Shown here piece by piece: positions 32,208 through 45,600 of a DNA stretch of 64,000 nucleotides. The DNA lies in the NCBI RefSeq assembly GCF_964204865.1, contig NC_135260.1:9176001-9240000 (forward strand), written 5' to 3'. Every line of letters begins with the position of its first letter. The first letter of the stretch is position 1. This stretch comes from Styela clava (Eukaryota > Chordata > Ascidiacea > Stolidobranchia > Styelidae). The notes beneath the pieces were generated by a model. The model did not search any database and was not told where the DNA came from. It saw nothing but the letters and a program-made list of their open reading frames with translations. The position numbers were made by a program, and so were the translations under genes.

Positions 32208-34680
32208 AAAAGGTTTCTTGCATATCGAAAACGTTAGGTAGTGGTTTTCTGGACTGATTCTTTGAAAATAGCATAAAGATAAAAATGGCTTGTCGATTAT
32301 TTGATTTGTATCTAAAAACTGCCAAATAAAACTTGGTGGCTGAATATTATATTTTTTACTTCGCCGTATTTGACACAAAACAGAAACATGGAATTTGGTG
32401 CCGGGTAAACATCCATTCTCGACTCGAAACCGACGACAATATTCAGAAATGTGCGAAATCGAATCGCTGCAGTTTGATGTTTGTTCAATATGATGAACGA
32501 TCCATTTTTTTTGCAAAAAATCGCCTTTTCAGAATCTACATATCAAAAGCTTCTGCAGATGTTGCGAAACAGTACTATGTGGTACTCCACCCGGAGAATA
32601 GAAGAAACAATGATCATCAAATCGATGGTAGGCCCAGATAAAATCCATACATTTTGTCACCAGGACTGAATTTGAAGAAAATATGAACCCGATTTCAATA
32701 GAAGAATTATGGTCAACCATGGTTGTGGAGTCGGGTGAAATTTACAATCGACTGTAACTCTGATCTGACTCACGGTTAAAAACATCCGCCCCCTAGAAAA
32801 TCACACTTTGATAACGAAAACTTTAAGTATGGAGGAAAGTTGGACCATTTTTTTTCTCTTTAGACCCATAACCTGCGCATCCATCTGACATTGCGGGACT
32901 AATGTAGAGAGGAGTAAATGTAGTTTTCATTCCGCGACTCAGATATTATCTAGCGACAGCCTTTTTATCACCAAAGTGATCTGAAAAACGTTTGTCAAGT
33001 GCCCCACTGCACCCCACTGGTGGGGCACATTCGGACGCACCAGGGCAGTCTATTATTTAAATTGAACGAAATACGCCGTTAAAAATTGTCAAAAAATCAG
33101 CATCTAAAGAACTATGGGACTTCAAATTTGAAAATTCACCTAAAATATTTTAGATCTTTTTTCAAAAAATTCCTATTGTATTGGCAACACAAAACCAACT
33201 TGGCGAAATACGTATTTAAAGAGTCTGCCGAAGTACTTGTTGAATATTTCAGATTCCTATTAACCAATATGAAATAAATTTCTTGTTTTACTTTTGTATT
33301 ATATCTAATTTCAATCAATGGAAAATGAGTTCTGAAACTTTCATTCTCGACGATGACAGCTCTTTGTTAAGAAGACCATAAACATCAAATGCGGGTTTTG
33401 AGTGCTGTTCCAAAAGAACAAACAAACAAAAGTGTAATTTTTTTAAATCACTCAATTGTTCACTGCGTCCAATAAAACAACAACAACAATTCATATATTA
33501 GCAAGTAAAATGTCTAATCCAGCCAAAATCAAATATTCTACTTTTTCGAATACACTCTGGAAAATATTTTTGAATCTACAATCGGGCCATGGGCAAAAGG
33601 ATACCCCTATATTGCGAAAAACATAACGCAAACGCCTCCAATCACTCAACAGATCAAACGCTTTAGAATTGTGCCCATTGGAGCAAGTCCCACTGAACCC
33701 AGGTCCATTGTTTCCCATAGGCATCAAACATTTTCAGACCGTCCAATGTCAAGATTGAAAAGGCACTTCCATTCACCAACGTTATGAATATTTTACAGAG
33801 GACTGAAGCTAAAAATACCAGACAATGGTTTGTCTTGTTGGAAAGGCTAAGGTAGAAAAAAGAAAAGACACATTTTAAAATAACAAATTAGTAATTATCC
33901 AGTTAGGAATTATTTGAAAATTGAAATTTCCATCACAATCAGCATTCCTAGTCCTAATGCGTATTGGGGGCTTTGTACAAGATATATAAAAAAGACTGAG
34001 ATGGCGAAATTTCAGTTTCAACCCCCAATACCAATATCACCTTCATCAATCATCTTTCATCAATTTCAATAGCTTTTGTCGCTCTGCACGAGCGCTGTCC
34101 GTTTGCGGGGACTTAGTATCTCACCAAAAGGTGGAGTCAAACATCGAAACCCTTACCTGATTCCGGATATAGTATGAAAGCTGATTTTCCACTGTGAGCT
34201 GTGCCCCATGTCCCACCTTCCCTTAAGTCTGTCAAGAACGCCCAGTAAATTTTATGCTCTGTACGAGATGTTCACCTCTATCATCACCATTGTATGAAAT
34301 TCCGACTCCGATGAATTAAAAAATTAGACTACAATTCTCAAGAAAACATGCCAAACTCCAGCTCCCGACTATACCGTCCTGGTCAGCACTGCGGCTTGGC
34401 AGACAAGGCCAATTCACTGGATGTTATTAGACACAAAGTGGACTTAGATCGTTTTGTTATTGTTCTTGGTATTTTTCTTGTTCTTGTGAAAAAAATCGCT
34501 TTTCTTTTAAACCACTATTTGTTTCTGAATACTTTATAAATAAATTCCTAAATAAACAAAATAAGCATCTAAATAAAATAAAAATGTGGTGATATTTCAA
34601 CCAAAATTTTATTCAGTGGGAATTCCACCGTTTTTATCCGTTTTGATTTTGAATCATTTTGGTACACACCGAGTGAATTT
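32208..34680. other. Intergenic sequence, nothing recognised
   Basis: Short ORFs on both strands (for example 32142-32516 minus and 32333-32641 plus) overlap each other and show no known motif. A frame from about 33547 to 33788 stays open for about 80 codons without a start or clear splice sites. The element interior flanked by the dispersed repeats may extend through here. Confidence 0.4.
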
Positions 34681-34683
34681 TTT

Positions 34684-35210
34684 CTATTTAGGCTGCGGCC
34701 TTTTCCTCCCCGCTCGCTCATGGCTGGTGTCCGACGTGCTTGACTGCTGCGGTGTCTCTTGAAGGCTTTCTTTTTGCTTTATCTCTGCTGTGTTTTCTTT
34801 GTTTCTCCGCTCGCTCGTGACTGCGGCGTCTTTTGGCGACTTTTGTTTTTGCTGTTTTTTTCTTTCAATTCTCAATCTCAGGTACTCAAGTGAGAATACG
34901 GGAGCAGCTGTTTCCACAGTGAGCATCATTGCTCTCTCGAGCCTCTTTTGTTTTCTGGCCGACGCGCTTGCCTATCTTACTGCTCTTTTTGGCCCTTTGA
35001 CGTGTCTCCCAACTTCTTTCTCTGCTGCGGTATGACCTCTGGACGACCCGCTTGTCTGCTTTGCTGCTCTTTGTTGGCTTTTTGACGTGTCTACCAACTC
35101 ATTTCTCTGCTGCGGCCTATGCCCACTCTGCTCTCTGCTTCCCTAGCCCATCTGGCGTCGCTTTCCATTCCCCGCTTACCTCCATACGTTTCGCTTTAAA
35201 AGCGTTGAAG
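34684..35210 (-). other. Charged, repeat-containing ORF relic of probable transposon origin
   Basis: On the minus strand the frame ending at 34684 encodes a Lys/Arg/Glu/Gln-rich peptide (SARKQKRLERAMM, then RIERKKQQKQKSPKD, RRNKENTAEIKQKES). Upstream the DNA has two tandem copies of an 80-85 bp unit (TTTGACGTGTCT-CCAACTT-TTTCTCTGCTGCGG on the plus strand, near 34997-35035 and 35079-35115). Such basic repetitive leaders are known from transposon proteins, including some Helitron-like ones, but no helicase or Rep motif is seen. Confidence 0.3.
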
Positions 35211-35611
35211 TTTTGTGCGAATAATGTGAGGTTCGAATTTCAATAAGGAATCATTTTTGTTTACTTCTCACACCGTTCACAACATAACCGTTTCAATTAG
35301 ATGCAATGATACTTCACACGCCAGGGTGCCAACGTTTCCCAGCCGGGGAGGAATTTGGTTGTTTGTGTGGAGGAAATATTACTCTGTATTTGTTTAGTTA
35401 TTGAATAGGAAGTGGATCTATGGATCATTTTGCGAGCCCCCTTTTTAAACAATCACGTCACAGGAATCCGTTATGACGCCATAATACGTTTTGCGGACGT
35501 GGTAAATATAATATGACGTCATGAAAAAATTGATTGCTTGAAACGCGAAGCGTGAGTTTTATTTGAGCAATTTCATCATAAAACATGCCTTTACAATTTA
35601 AGAACGATCTA

Positions 35612-36030
35612 AATAACAAGAGAGCTACGCACAAATATATGGATACGTTTGACAAGAGCGAATAAGTCCTTACCGGTACCTTTGACGCTACCGGTACCCT
35701 CAAAAAAGTTCTGAATTTCCAGTAGCAAGAATTTTGCAGAATCAAAACGTACAGCCAGTCATGACACTGACTAAAATCCGTGTTCTCATGGATAAAAAAT
35801 AATGCAGCAAAATTTTAGACGAAATATCAAATTTCATAGAATTCACGCAAAATTTTGAAATAAATAAAAGTAATAGCCTTCTAGCGAAAAAATTAATCTT
35901 CAACCACTGAAAATTTCAAAGCAATTGGTCCAGTATTCGAAGAGAAAAGCGACTTTTTAAAAACGTGTCAAAGAACAAGAACAAGAACAACAACATAATA
36001 TTGAAACGATCGTTATGTCCACTACGTGTC
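35612..36030 (+). repeat. Unclassified dispersed repeat, copy 2
   Basis: Same block order as 31820-32207, including CAACCACTGAAAATTTCAAA, ATAATATTGAAACGATCG and the terminal CACTACGTGTCCAATAA. It lies tail-to-tail with copy 3, about 480 bp away. Two TACCGGTA octamers occur inside it (35671 and 35689). Confidence 0.7.
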
Positions 36031-36513
36031 CAATAATAGTTAGTGATAGTTTAAGTTTGAACTCGAGGCTTCAGTCCACCTTGCCTGGTGGTACGTTCGG
36101 CATTGGTTCTAATGGTAAAAATACGCTTGTTGCAATTCGCTCATATATTACTTACCGTCGAATCTAGAAATTTATAATTCTGTATTCTATTACTTTCACA
36201 ACACTAATAATGGCGCATGTTTATTCCTATACAGACGTATCTATTTCGCTTTTCGCAAACTTACGGACTTGCATTTGCCGGAACAGGGGCCTCTCGCGTG
36301 CCAGGCAAGAATGTCTCTGCCTCGGTACGGAAAATATCCTATCAAACATTTGGAAAATGGGATGAAAATTCAAATAATTGACGATGATAAATTAACAGCA
36401 TTTTAATAAGACAGACGATTCTCCTCGTGTTTGGCCTCCGTGTTCATATATTTGAACATTGCCCCCTCTCCCTTATGGGTCGCCAGAGAGTTGCATATTT
36501 CTTACATTGTTTC

Positions 36514-36805
36514 TTATTGGACACGTCAGTGTACATAACGATCGTTTCAATCTTATGTTTTTGTTCTCGTTAGTCTTCTTCTCTTTCGTCATGATGAAAT
36601 CCCTTTCCTCTTCGAATACTGGACCAATTGCTTCGAAATTTTCAGTGGTTGAAGATTGATTTTTTTATCGGAAGACTATTACTTTCACTTAACTCAAAAA
36701 TTTCTGTGGATTTCGAGAGATTCGTTTTTTATGTGTCAGAAAAAAAAATAGCGACACTTTGTGACGTGCCCATATATTTGAGCACAGCTCTCATGTCTTT
36801 TAATA
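36514..36805 (-). repeat. Unclassified dispersed repeat, copy 3, inverted
   Basis: Starts TATTGGACACGT and contains AACGATCGTTTCAAT, CTGGACCAATTGCTTCGAAA and TTTTCAGTGGTTGAAGAT: the reverse complement of copies 1 and 2, with more changes. Confidence 0.7.
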
Positions 36806-36929
36806 AAATGGCGTATATACATCAGGGTCTGTGTAATTTCGCCCGTGACTTTGCAGCATTGTATTCGTTGAACTGTAGGCGTCGCTTCTCTCAAACTTTC
36901 CTTTATTGCACTTGTTAAGAAGCCTTCCA

Positions 36930-39577
36930 CGTAATCATATATGGGCTACATATAGGAAAGCAAGAGTGTCAATATTCCCATATCATACAGATATAACATT
37001 CGGTATGAGGCACTGTCATATTGTCATCACCATTTGCCATTATGCGTGTGATTTGTATAACCACTGAGTCACTATGTTATTGAAACTGTAAACTGAAACT
37101 CGATATGTATAGCAACTGAAAATAATCTAATGGGAACAATCAGATGGTCGCTCTCAAAACCCTATTAAAAAGTCATTTTGTATGGGTGTCTGGTCGATTT
37201 TATGCTAGATCACAAGCACAAAAAAATCTCTGAAATACAGCATGAGCTGGAAAGCAAGCGGCAATCATTAATTATTATCAGCAAAACATCACTTATTGTG
37301 GTGATAACTATAAAGAACAACAACAAAGTAGTCTTGAATCGAAACACAATATACACACTTGAAAATAACTCGGTGAAAGCAACAACGATATCTATGAACA
37401 CAAACAAAAAATTTGAAAAAATTGTAGTAGACTACATACCGGTACAAATAAATTAACTCTATACTTACACAGCCAAGATTATAGCAGAGAGGGTAAAGAA
37501 AGCAAGCGGATATGAGACATCTGAAGATGAAGTAGACAATATCTACTTGACAATATCTGTCAGTTAACATTTAATGTTAATGGTATGAGGAAGTATTCAA
37601 AGCGGAAGCTTCAAGTGGAACAGTTCGCCTTGTATAAGAAAAAAATAGAGACTTGGAAATCACACTCTCAATATTTTGTCAGTAGTGAGAAGAAGAGCAA
37701 CAAAAAAGGTGGTAAAAAGAATTAAATTATAAAACAAACTATAAGTGTCTTCCGCGAATATTTTTTCTTTTTATGCATCTGTGCCGACTCACGAACCATG
37801 GTTTGCAACCTTATAGGCATTCTATTTTCTCTGGATATACCGATATATGGAAAATCGGATTCCTCCTAATGTGCGCCGTTTCCCAATACTATAACAAAAA
37901 AAACCGCGCGATGTAACGGCTACCGGTCGTTTACGAACTATATGAGAATTATGGTTATAAGAAAAGGAAAAAAACTGTCGCTGCTTTCGGCAGTTATTCA
38001 GAAGCCGCGAGCAAAGTCCACGCTCGAAATCCGCATGTCGTCACTTAGCTGTTATGCATTTGCTTTGTTTGTCGTGTTTACGATTTTTGGTATTATTATG
38101 CAGTGACGATTTGGTGGCGGCATAGGTGATGACATCGTTTGTTTTTACAGAGCCTTTAAGATGGACTTCAAAATATTGGCATTGCCACCAGTAAGGAGAA
38201 TGTAGCACAAGTAACTCATAGTGTGACCCGTGTTTGATCCATAGTTGGTCGACGTATCAAAACATTTAGCAGTAAACTGTAATTTCGCGTTCTGTGCGTT
38301 TCACACTGTTCGTGGTGACTAACAGAATAAAACGCCAAAGTTGTATAAATGTAATGCTTACCTTGGAAAATTTTTATGCAAAACAGAGATAGTGCAATAT
38401 AGTATTGGATAAATAGGGAAGTATCAAGAAAAGGATTATCTGCGGAATGTACATTCGCTAAGTTGCTGTTGCTGTATCTGCGCGTTGTCGATCGATCACT
38501 TAGTCGTTCGTATCTACTTAGCTGTTTGGACCGAAGCGTCTTCATAAGCGCGAGGCAGATTATTTTTAGTGGGATCTGGAGATCAAATTTACTGAAAGCT
38601 CAGAAGCTACCGTGGGTGAAAATTACTGAATTAAGGGAAATATCATTCAAGACTTGTGTACAGTCATAAAAGCCAAACAGTGGATCTTATCTTTTTTAAG
38701 GACTGGTGACATATAAAAGACTGAAAAATAAACTGTTTTGGTGAGAATGGCTTTTTATTTATCTTACCATATTCTGACATTGTTGATTAATTTTAGGCTA
38801 ACTATTGGGGAATAATATACCAGAGTAGAACTGTAGGAAGATAATGAATGTTAATCAGAATTGACTTGTTGAATTGTTAAATCCCAGTTTTGCTTCTGTA
38901 CTTGTATATTTCCATTATTTTGTGTATATTCTCCTAGTATTGCCATTATATTGAGGAGGGCGAACTATATGCAGCATAACTGTGACGTTGGTAGCAAGGT
39001 TTTGATCATTTATCCCGCCTTTATAATAATTTTTATTTATTATGCAGTTGCTGTTACATTTTGAAGCAATTATCAAACATACATGAATAGAAAAATTTGA
39101 GATTGTCTCCGATCCTAAATATCAAACAATTGAACTATTGAATTTTTTGGGGGGAAAAGCTGCCAAAACATGTGATAAGGCGTGCTGCTACCTTCTAACA
39201 TTTTTGCCATTTTAATCTATATTGTTAATGAGATAAAACACACTTGAACTTCATATGAAAGCAGTACAATGAGATTTCAAGTGGATGACGTAAAGATATA
39301 TTCAGGATTACATCATGAGTGCATAGTGAAGTGCATCTACCACTCTACAATGAAATGGATTTTCTATTATCTAAATTTTATTATAGTTCTGTAGAAAAGC
39401 ATATGATATCAGCTTCACTTCACAAAATATTATAAACATGTGTGAACTTTGTTGTGCTTTATCTCAAAAATTTAAGGATAATATTTCCTTCTGTTTGAAT
39501 TATTATTTTAGTTCAATAACGTTTGTATATAATCTACTATCTACTACTATAACTTAATATTTCCATTTAAATTTCAG
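36930..39577. other. Spacer upstream of the sphingomyelin synthase gene
   Basis: No recognised coding sequence. The ORFs 37178-37456 (plus) and 38216-38545 (minus) lack known motifs. The region should hold the upstream promoter and possibly a noncoding first exon of the synthase gene, since the first coding exon begins at a splice acceptor (39577). Confidence 0.4.
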
Positions 39578-39603
39578 CACATTCCATTTGTTTGGGCTGA
39601 GGA

Positions 39604-42600
39604 ATGGGATTTGAGGATGGGGACAGTTATGATGATATTTCTAAATGGTCACCCGATACGGTAGCAGAATGGTTTCGGGAAAATGGATATCATGATTTCC
39701 AGGTTTGGTTTTGTTTTTTCATAAATAAATAAATGTGAAACCCTCATTCGTTAGCTTGAGCTTATCTTCTTTTATTTTATTTTTTAATGAATGACATACA
39801 TCAAACAATTATTGTATTCAATAATGCCGTGTCTTGCCTGCTATATCTTTTGGTAATGGATTCTTGATTTGCCATTATTACCTAAATAAAACCTCGTTTT
39901 ACTAAGTTTTACCTGTTTTTGCTTCCAGTTCCAACACCAGTGCAAAAAGTAGACTTTTACAGGTTTTAAAATGACCTCCCAATATCAACAAATACATTAT
40001 GAGTCATGCATTGTCCATTACTGAATTATTTCAACTGAAGGAGTATTAGATTAATTTTCTTAGACTTTATTATGATGATACACAACCCCCACACATCAAT
40101 TTATTTATGGTTGTTTCAATAATGTAAATCAGTTTCTTCATAGGTGAATTATACATGCAAATACTGATAGAATTAGGATATGTGCGTGGTGTGTAGTTTC
40201 TTACTTTAGAATCAATACAACTACATTATTAAAATTCTTTTTTTCAAGTACAGGCCAAGTTTGATGAATACAGTTATTTATCGCCATTTAAAATAAATAT
40301 TTTATAAATGACAGATGTTGGTAAAAACTCCACCTGGAGTCAATGGAGCCAGATTATTAACATTGGCTGAAGAAGATCTCCAGAGTCCCCCATTTTCTAT
40401 GACCGATGGAAGTGAGATTGACCATCTTCTTATATGTATCGAATCTTTACGTAAAGAGCAACTACGTAGATGTATGCAGAAATTGGAAAATCAAGTAAGA
40501 ATATAGGGTTTCAGAGCACGATTGCATTCATAATATCACCATTATTCATAAGTAGTAACTTCACTATCAAACAATGTTGCTCTTCAGTTTTCAAATCAGA
40601 TATGCCTCTTGTCGTTGTTATCGAACGGAGACGACTCTACGGTCTATTTCTTGTTCAGTGAACTATTAAATCGGTCGATACTTTTAACACAAAACGTAGA
40701 ACTCGCTCAGAAATGCTCCTCATTACTGGTATAAATGATTTTATAATTCCCCTCGCGGTATGGTACTAATACAACAGAAATCGAGCCATTTCAACAATCT
40801 AAACCTTCTTGAATTTCCTAATCCATGATCTTAAGTGGGATTATGGCGTATTTCCCACATATTTATTTGTGAATTAGACTCTGGCTGAAAGAGGAATTAT
40901 GCGGTTGGCATTCTATAAAAGTGTGAGCTAAAGTATTTAAATGAGTTTATAAATAAATTTGCCAAAGTTTTGATTAACCATACTATTCCACTATTTGCAG
41001 GGAGTAGGGAACGGAGTTGCTTCAAATGGACATTCGGGACATATTAATGGCTATCGGCATTCTTATGATGCTAATGGTTCAGAGAATCATTTCGTCAGTG
41101 TAAAGATGCCTCTCATATCAGGTAATTTACTCATATTATATACATGACATTTGGACTATTTTTCGAATATGAGCCATTTTCCAATACTAACCAATTCTAA
41201 GTTATTATAAATCTTTGATTGATTGTTTTATCATTATTGAAATTGTATAATATACTTATTAAATGGTAACTCAGCTACTTAGTTTTGGTTGCTTCTGTGT
41301 ATTTTCGTTAATAAGATGCCCTTAAAATAGCTGCTAAATTATTACTTAATATTGCGCCAATATGATTAACCAGCATAGTTTTTACCACATGATTTTGAGG
41401 TAGTAAAATATCGTACATTCTCATTTCACATTTTTGGTATGAGAAAATGAAAATGCAATTACTTGTAGTCCATTTCCTTGTACAAAATAGATAAGTTGAT
41501 TATTTCTAGTAGCTTGTACTACTTCTGAAGTTGAAATGTTCTTCAAAATCATATAATTTTACACATTTTTTTTATACTTTTTTGACTAAATCCTTGAAAT
41601 TGTTCACAGCTGTGTGTACCATTTATTCTGTCACACATTGCAATTCATGACACGCCTGCATCTTGCATCATACTGTGATAATATGTATCTTGACAAACAT
41701 TAATTCATCACGTTAATTACAAACACACTGGGACCGAATGTTATGTAAGGTATAGGGCTTTTTCCCTATCAGAAAGGTTCACATTACGCCAGTAGACTGT
41801 GCAAACATTTTTTGTTTGCTCAACGAACTGATTGCAAGCCATTCTGTGACGATTTGAAATTTGGTAGTTCGTACACGGTTAATATTATAATCTGTATTTC
41901 TCTCATTGAGTCTCATATAAGATGATGGATTATATTTCCCTGGAGAGTAAAAAAGGATGTTTTAAAATAAATTTATAAAATGGCACTGAATTAAATATAA
42001 CTTTACTCTCTCAGAAATATAGCTTCGAATACCTGAAATAAAAAGATTAGAAAATTCAACCTAAATTCAATTTAATGATAAACTTTGTATACACTACACA
42101 TATTGCAGATATTTTTCCACTACCAAGAGAAATTATCTATCCTTGTCACAGTATATTTAATCAATAGTAAATTTTTATTGTCACATATAATTGTTTCAGT
42201 AGTAAATGGAATCCAAATCAATACATTTTTGTCATATCCTTCTTATGTCCTAATGCATTTAACTGCATATATATAATCATATAACATATTGATTTGGCAC
42301 CTCGGCCCTCATTTTTTGCATCTCTCTCAATTTGAGTTCATTTTGTCATTATGAAGGTTATCTGTCTCTCAAAACAAATCTGAAATAAAGTATTAATCAT
42401 AATAATGCTTTGTATACACTGTGTCATGATATGACAACATAACACAAAAAAAGCTTTTCTATGGAAAGATTATCTCTATTTATAAGTTAAGTTTCAATAG
42501 TTCTAAACTATTTATAAACTATTATTTTTATAACATATCTTAGTAACATGATCATCATACTACCTAGATATGTCTGTTCAGGTTTTTTCATTGTGATATA

Positions 42601-45600
42601 TTAATTGGTGGAAGATAAATGTTGAGTAGTATGTGTCAAGCACTATGTAAAATATAATATAGTGTAGGCTATATGATCGTGAATTTCATAACAAATCATT
42701 TAATAGAACTTTCAAACTGAGTAGAGGATTAATCTTTTACATGTAGACATTTCCAATCCAGCTGATATTCTTGCATATGAGACAATTGGTGTTTTTCACC
42801 AATACCCGCATTTCGCAAAAATTTTCCACTTATCAATATTTCATGATGCTTGTTTTTCTCCTTCCCTATGTCTTTAACATTATCAGAAATCCAGGCAATG
42901 TGGCTTCCAGACGGTAGTTATCCAATAAATTTGAGAAAGATCTTCCGATTATGCCGTGACTGACTGTCTGGCTCGTCACCAACGCTAGGTATACAGGATA
43001 TTGGAATATTGCTAGTTGCGACTCTGTTTTGAGTGTTGTTGTTGGCATCAAGCTTCAACTTATTTGGAAAATGTGAGACAATTTCGAGTGCAATGTAGGA
43101 GTATAGGAGGATAGTATCATAGTGTTAGTAAGTTTTTACATAAAATTAGTGGCTTTCGAGTTGTGAGCCTCATAATAAAAATGAGATTTTAGATGGTTAT
43201 TAGATCAGACAAAATCCAATCCAGTATTGATGATTCATAATTATTCATGCTTTAACCTAATGCTGAAAAATGGAATGTTCTCTGATGACTAATTTTTAGT
43301 TGAATACTTGAAAAGTATGTTATTATCTGTGAAGCATTTAAAGTGACGAAAGATATTTACGATTTCGTGGGGTATGACTAATTGTTCTGGTGATATCAAC
43401 CTTGGAGATCTTTTTACTAACTTGACCTATTCATTTACCTAACATTCCATTATCAAGTTCATTATTACACAACTCAAAACTACTAAATTATATTATATAT
43501 TATTCTTACTATGAAGTGAAATATTTAGGTAATTACCTTAGTCATTAATACCTTATTAAGTTTTTTTTGCATTTATGATATGGACATGCCCTTAGATATA
43601 TGTCTTCAAGGGTTGGTTGTGTTTGGCGTTTGACAAATTCAAAATATGTATTATCCAACTTGGTGACTATACTTTATGTGTTATGACTTATCCCTTCTAA
43701 AATTTTCCTATTCATGCAGATAGAATTTCACCAGTCATTTCCTGACTGGGAGTAATTGATGTTTCGTTAAACATAGTTTGATGGTTTCACCAGGCATACA
43801 ACATTGAACTGTTACTATTTACAGGGGAATTCATTGTACAATTCAATAGTGTTCCTGTTTCATAAATAAAATTGAATTTCCCTTTATTGTAGTTTATACG
43901 AAGCAGAATTTTATTACACTGTATAATGCATATAAAAATTTATGAATTCGTTTTACTTTTCTTCTCCGACAATAAACATGGAATTTCAAACATATACTGA
44001 TCAAGTTGAAACCGTATATGAACCCGCTAATTTATTATTTTCATGTTGGTAACAGGTTTGGCCATTATATGATATTAATCATGTAGCCTATATGGTTCAA
44101 CTCTGCATTGATATTTATTTATTTTATATTAATATTCTTCTGCTGACATTTACCCAGATTTATGTTGCGATTTTATTGGTAGGGATTCTCATAATTCAAT
44201 TTTATGAATAGGGTTGTGCATAACTTTATAGTTATTCTATTTTAATACCGAGCAACCGGTCACTCATATTTTGAACGTTCGAAGCAGGCAGTAAAATAGC
44301 CCAGCTTTCTGAAGTAGGGTATGTCCTACAGTTTAGCAATAGCTTACGGGGTGAGGTTATGTAACAGTTATCAGGGCATTTAGCTGTCATCCCTCATCAG
44401 TATATCTTTCATATTTTACTAAGACATCATATTGTCCAATTTTCCATATTCTCAGAAAACTGGTATTCAGTTGTGATTAAAAAAGGTACCGGTATATATA
44501 AATTTAATTGAAGTATCTCTATTTTTATGGAATCAGAAGCAATCAGACGTAAAAACAGTCTAAATTCATATCCTTCATAACAAAGTATATTAAAAGTTGA
44601 AACTTGAAAGCATCAAATATTTTCTCCATTGTTGGATATACAGGGTAGTGTATAACTTATCTAATTGCATTTGAATATAGATAGCATTTACCAGTAATAA
44701 AAATATTGTTACTGCCATCATGTCTTCCAAGCGTTTGTTATCTGATGATGAAGAAATTGAGATGAATCCGATGCCAGTGAGAAATGTTCTAGTTAAAATT
44801 AAACATAAAGAAAGTTCAAAGTCTAAATCTTCTGACAATGTTACATCCATAGTTATTGATAAGTGTAAGTATATTATAGTGTATCAGGAATTTCTAGGTC
44901 TGTGTTACTTATTGTAGAATGTGTTACTGTGGTTATATTTGTATCTTTTAATATGAGATTATAAGAAATTCACCATTATGGTTGAATACCTTTTATTCTC
45001 ACTTTTACTTTGATCTTTTAATAACTACCTATATACAATAAATAGTATTCGGTTTATAATAGACTTTTTTGTACGTAGCCAACTTAAATACTTATGGAAT
45101 AAACCCGAATCGAGCTGAACATCAACTTCTACGGTCAAAAATATTCTAATAAAAACTATTCTTGTTGGATAGTATTGAAGAGTGTATTGGTTGTGTGACT
45201 TATTTAACATCATCATTATCATACTTGTTACTTGTAGTCCACTTTATGCAAATTATACAATTTCTGCTTGAATTGCTACAATCTAAAAATAGTAGGAAAC
45301 AGGGAAATTTGAATATCATTCCACACACTAATAAGATGCGGGAGTATTCTCATCCAAATTCAGCACATACTTTACCTTGATTAAACAATGAGAAGTTTTT
45401 TTTGCTGAGGATAGAGAATACCACATACTATTATCAATACTGAAATTTCCATATTGTGGTATTATATTAGTATTTAGAAAATATGTTAAGAAACATAGTT
45501 ATCATCTAATGGACGGTGAGTAATGGAATGTTTAAATTTTATTTTTTTGAATTTCATATTATATTTTAATCTACTCTTCTGATGTCAATTTTGTGCGTGC

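Noticed and set aside
32142..32516. 124-codon minus-strand ORF with Cys-rich end
   Set aside because: Overlaps equally long plus-strand ORFs, has no homologous motif, and its end lies in the repeat tail shared with other copies.
33547..33788. Open frame of about 80 codons (ESTIGPWAKGYPYIAKN...)
   Set aside because: No ATG in context, no splice sites, no recognised domain; may be a transposon interior but cannot be supported.
37178..37456. 92-codon plus-strand ORF upstream of the synthase gene
   Set aside because: Low-complexity Lys/Asn/Ile composition expected from AT-rich DNA, with overlapping minus-strand ORFs of similar length and no splice link to the synthase.
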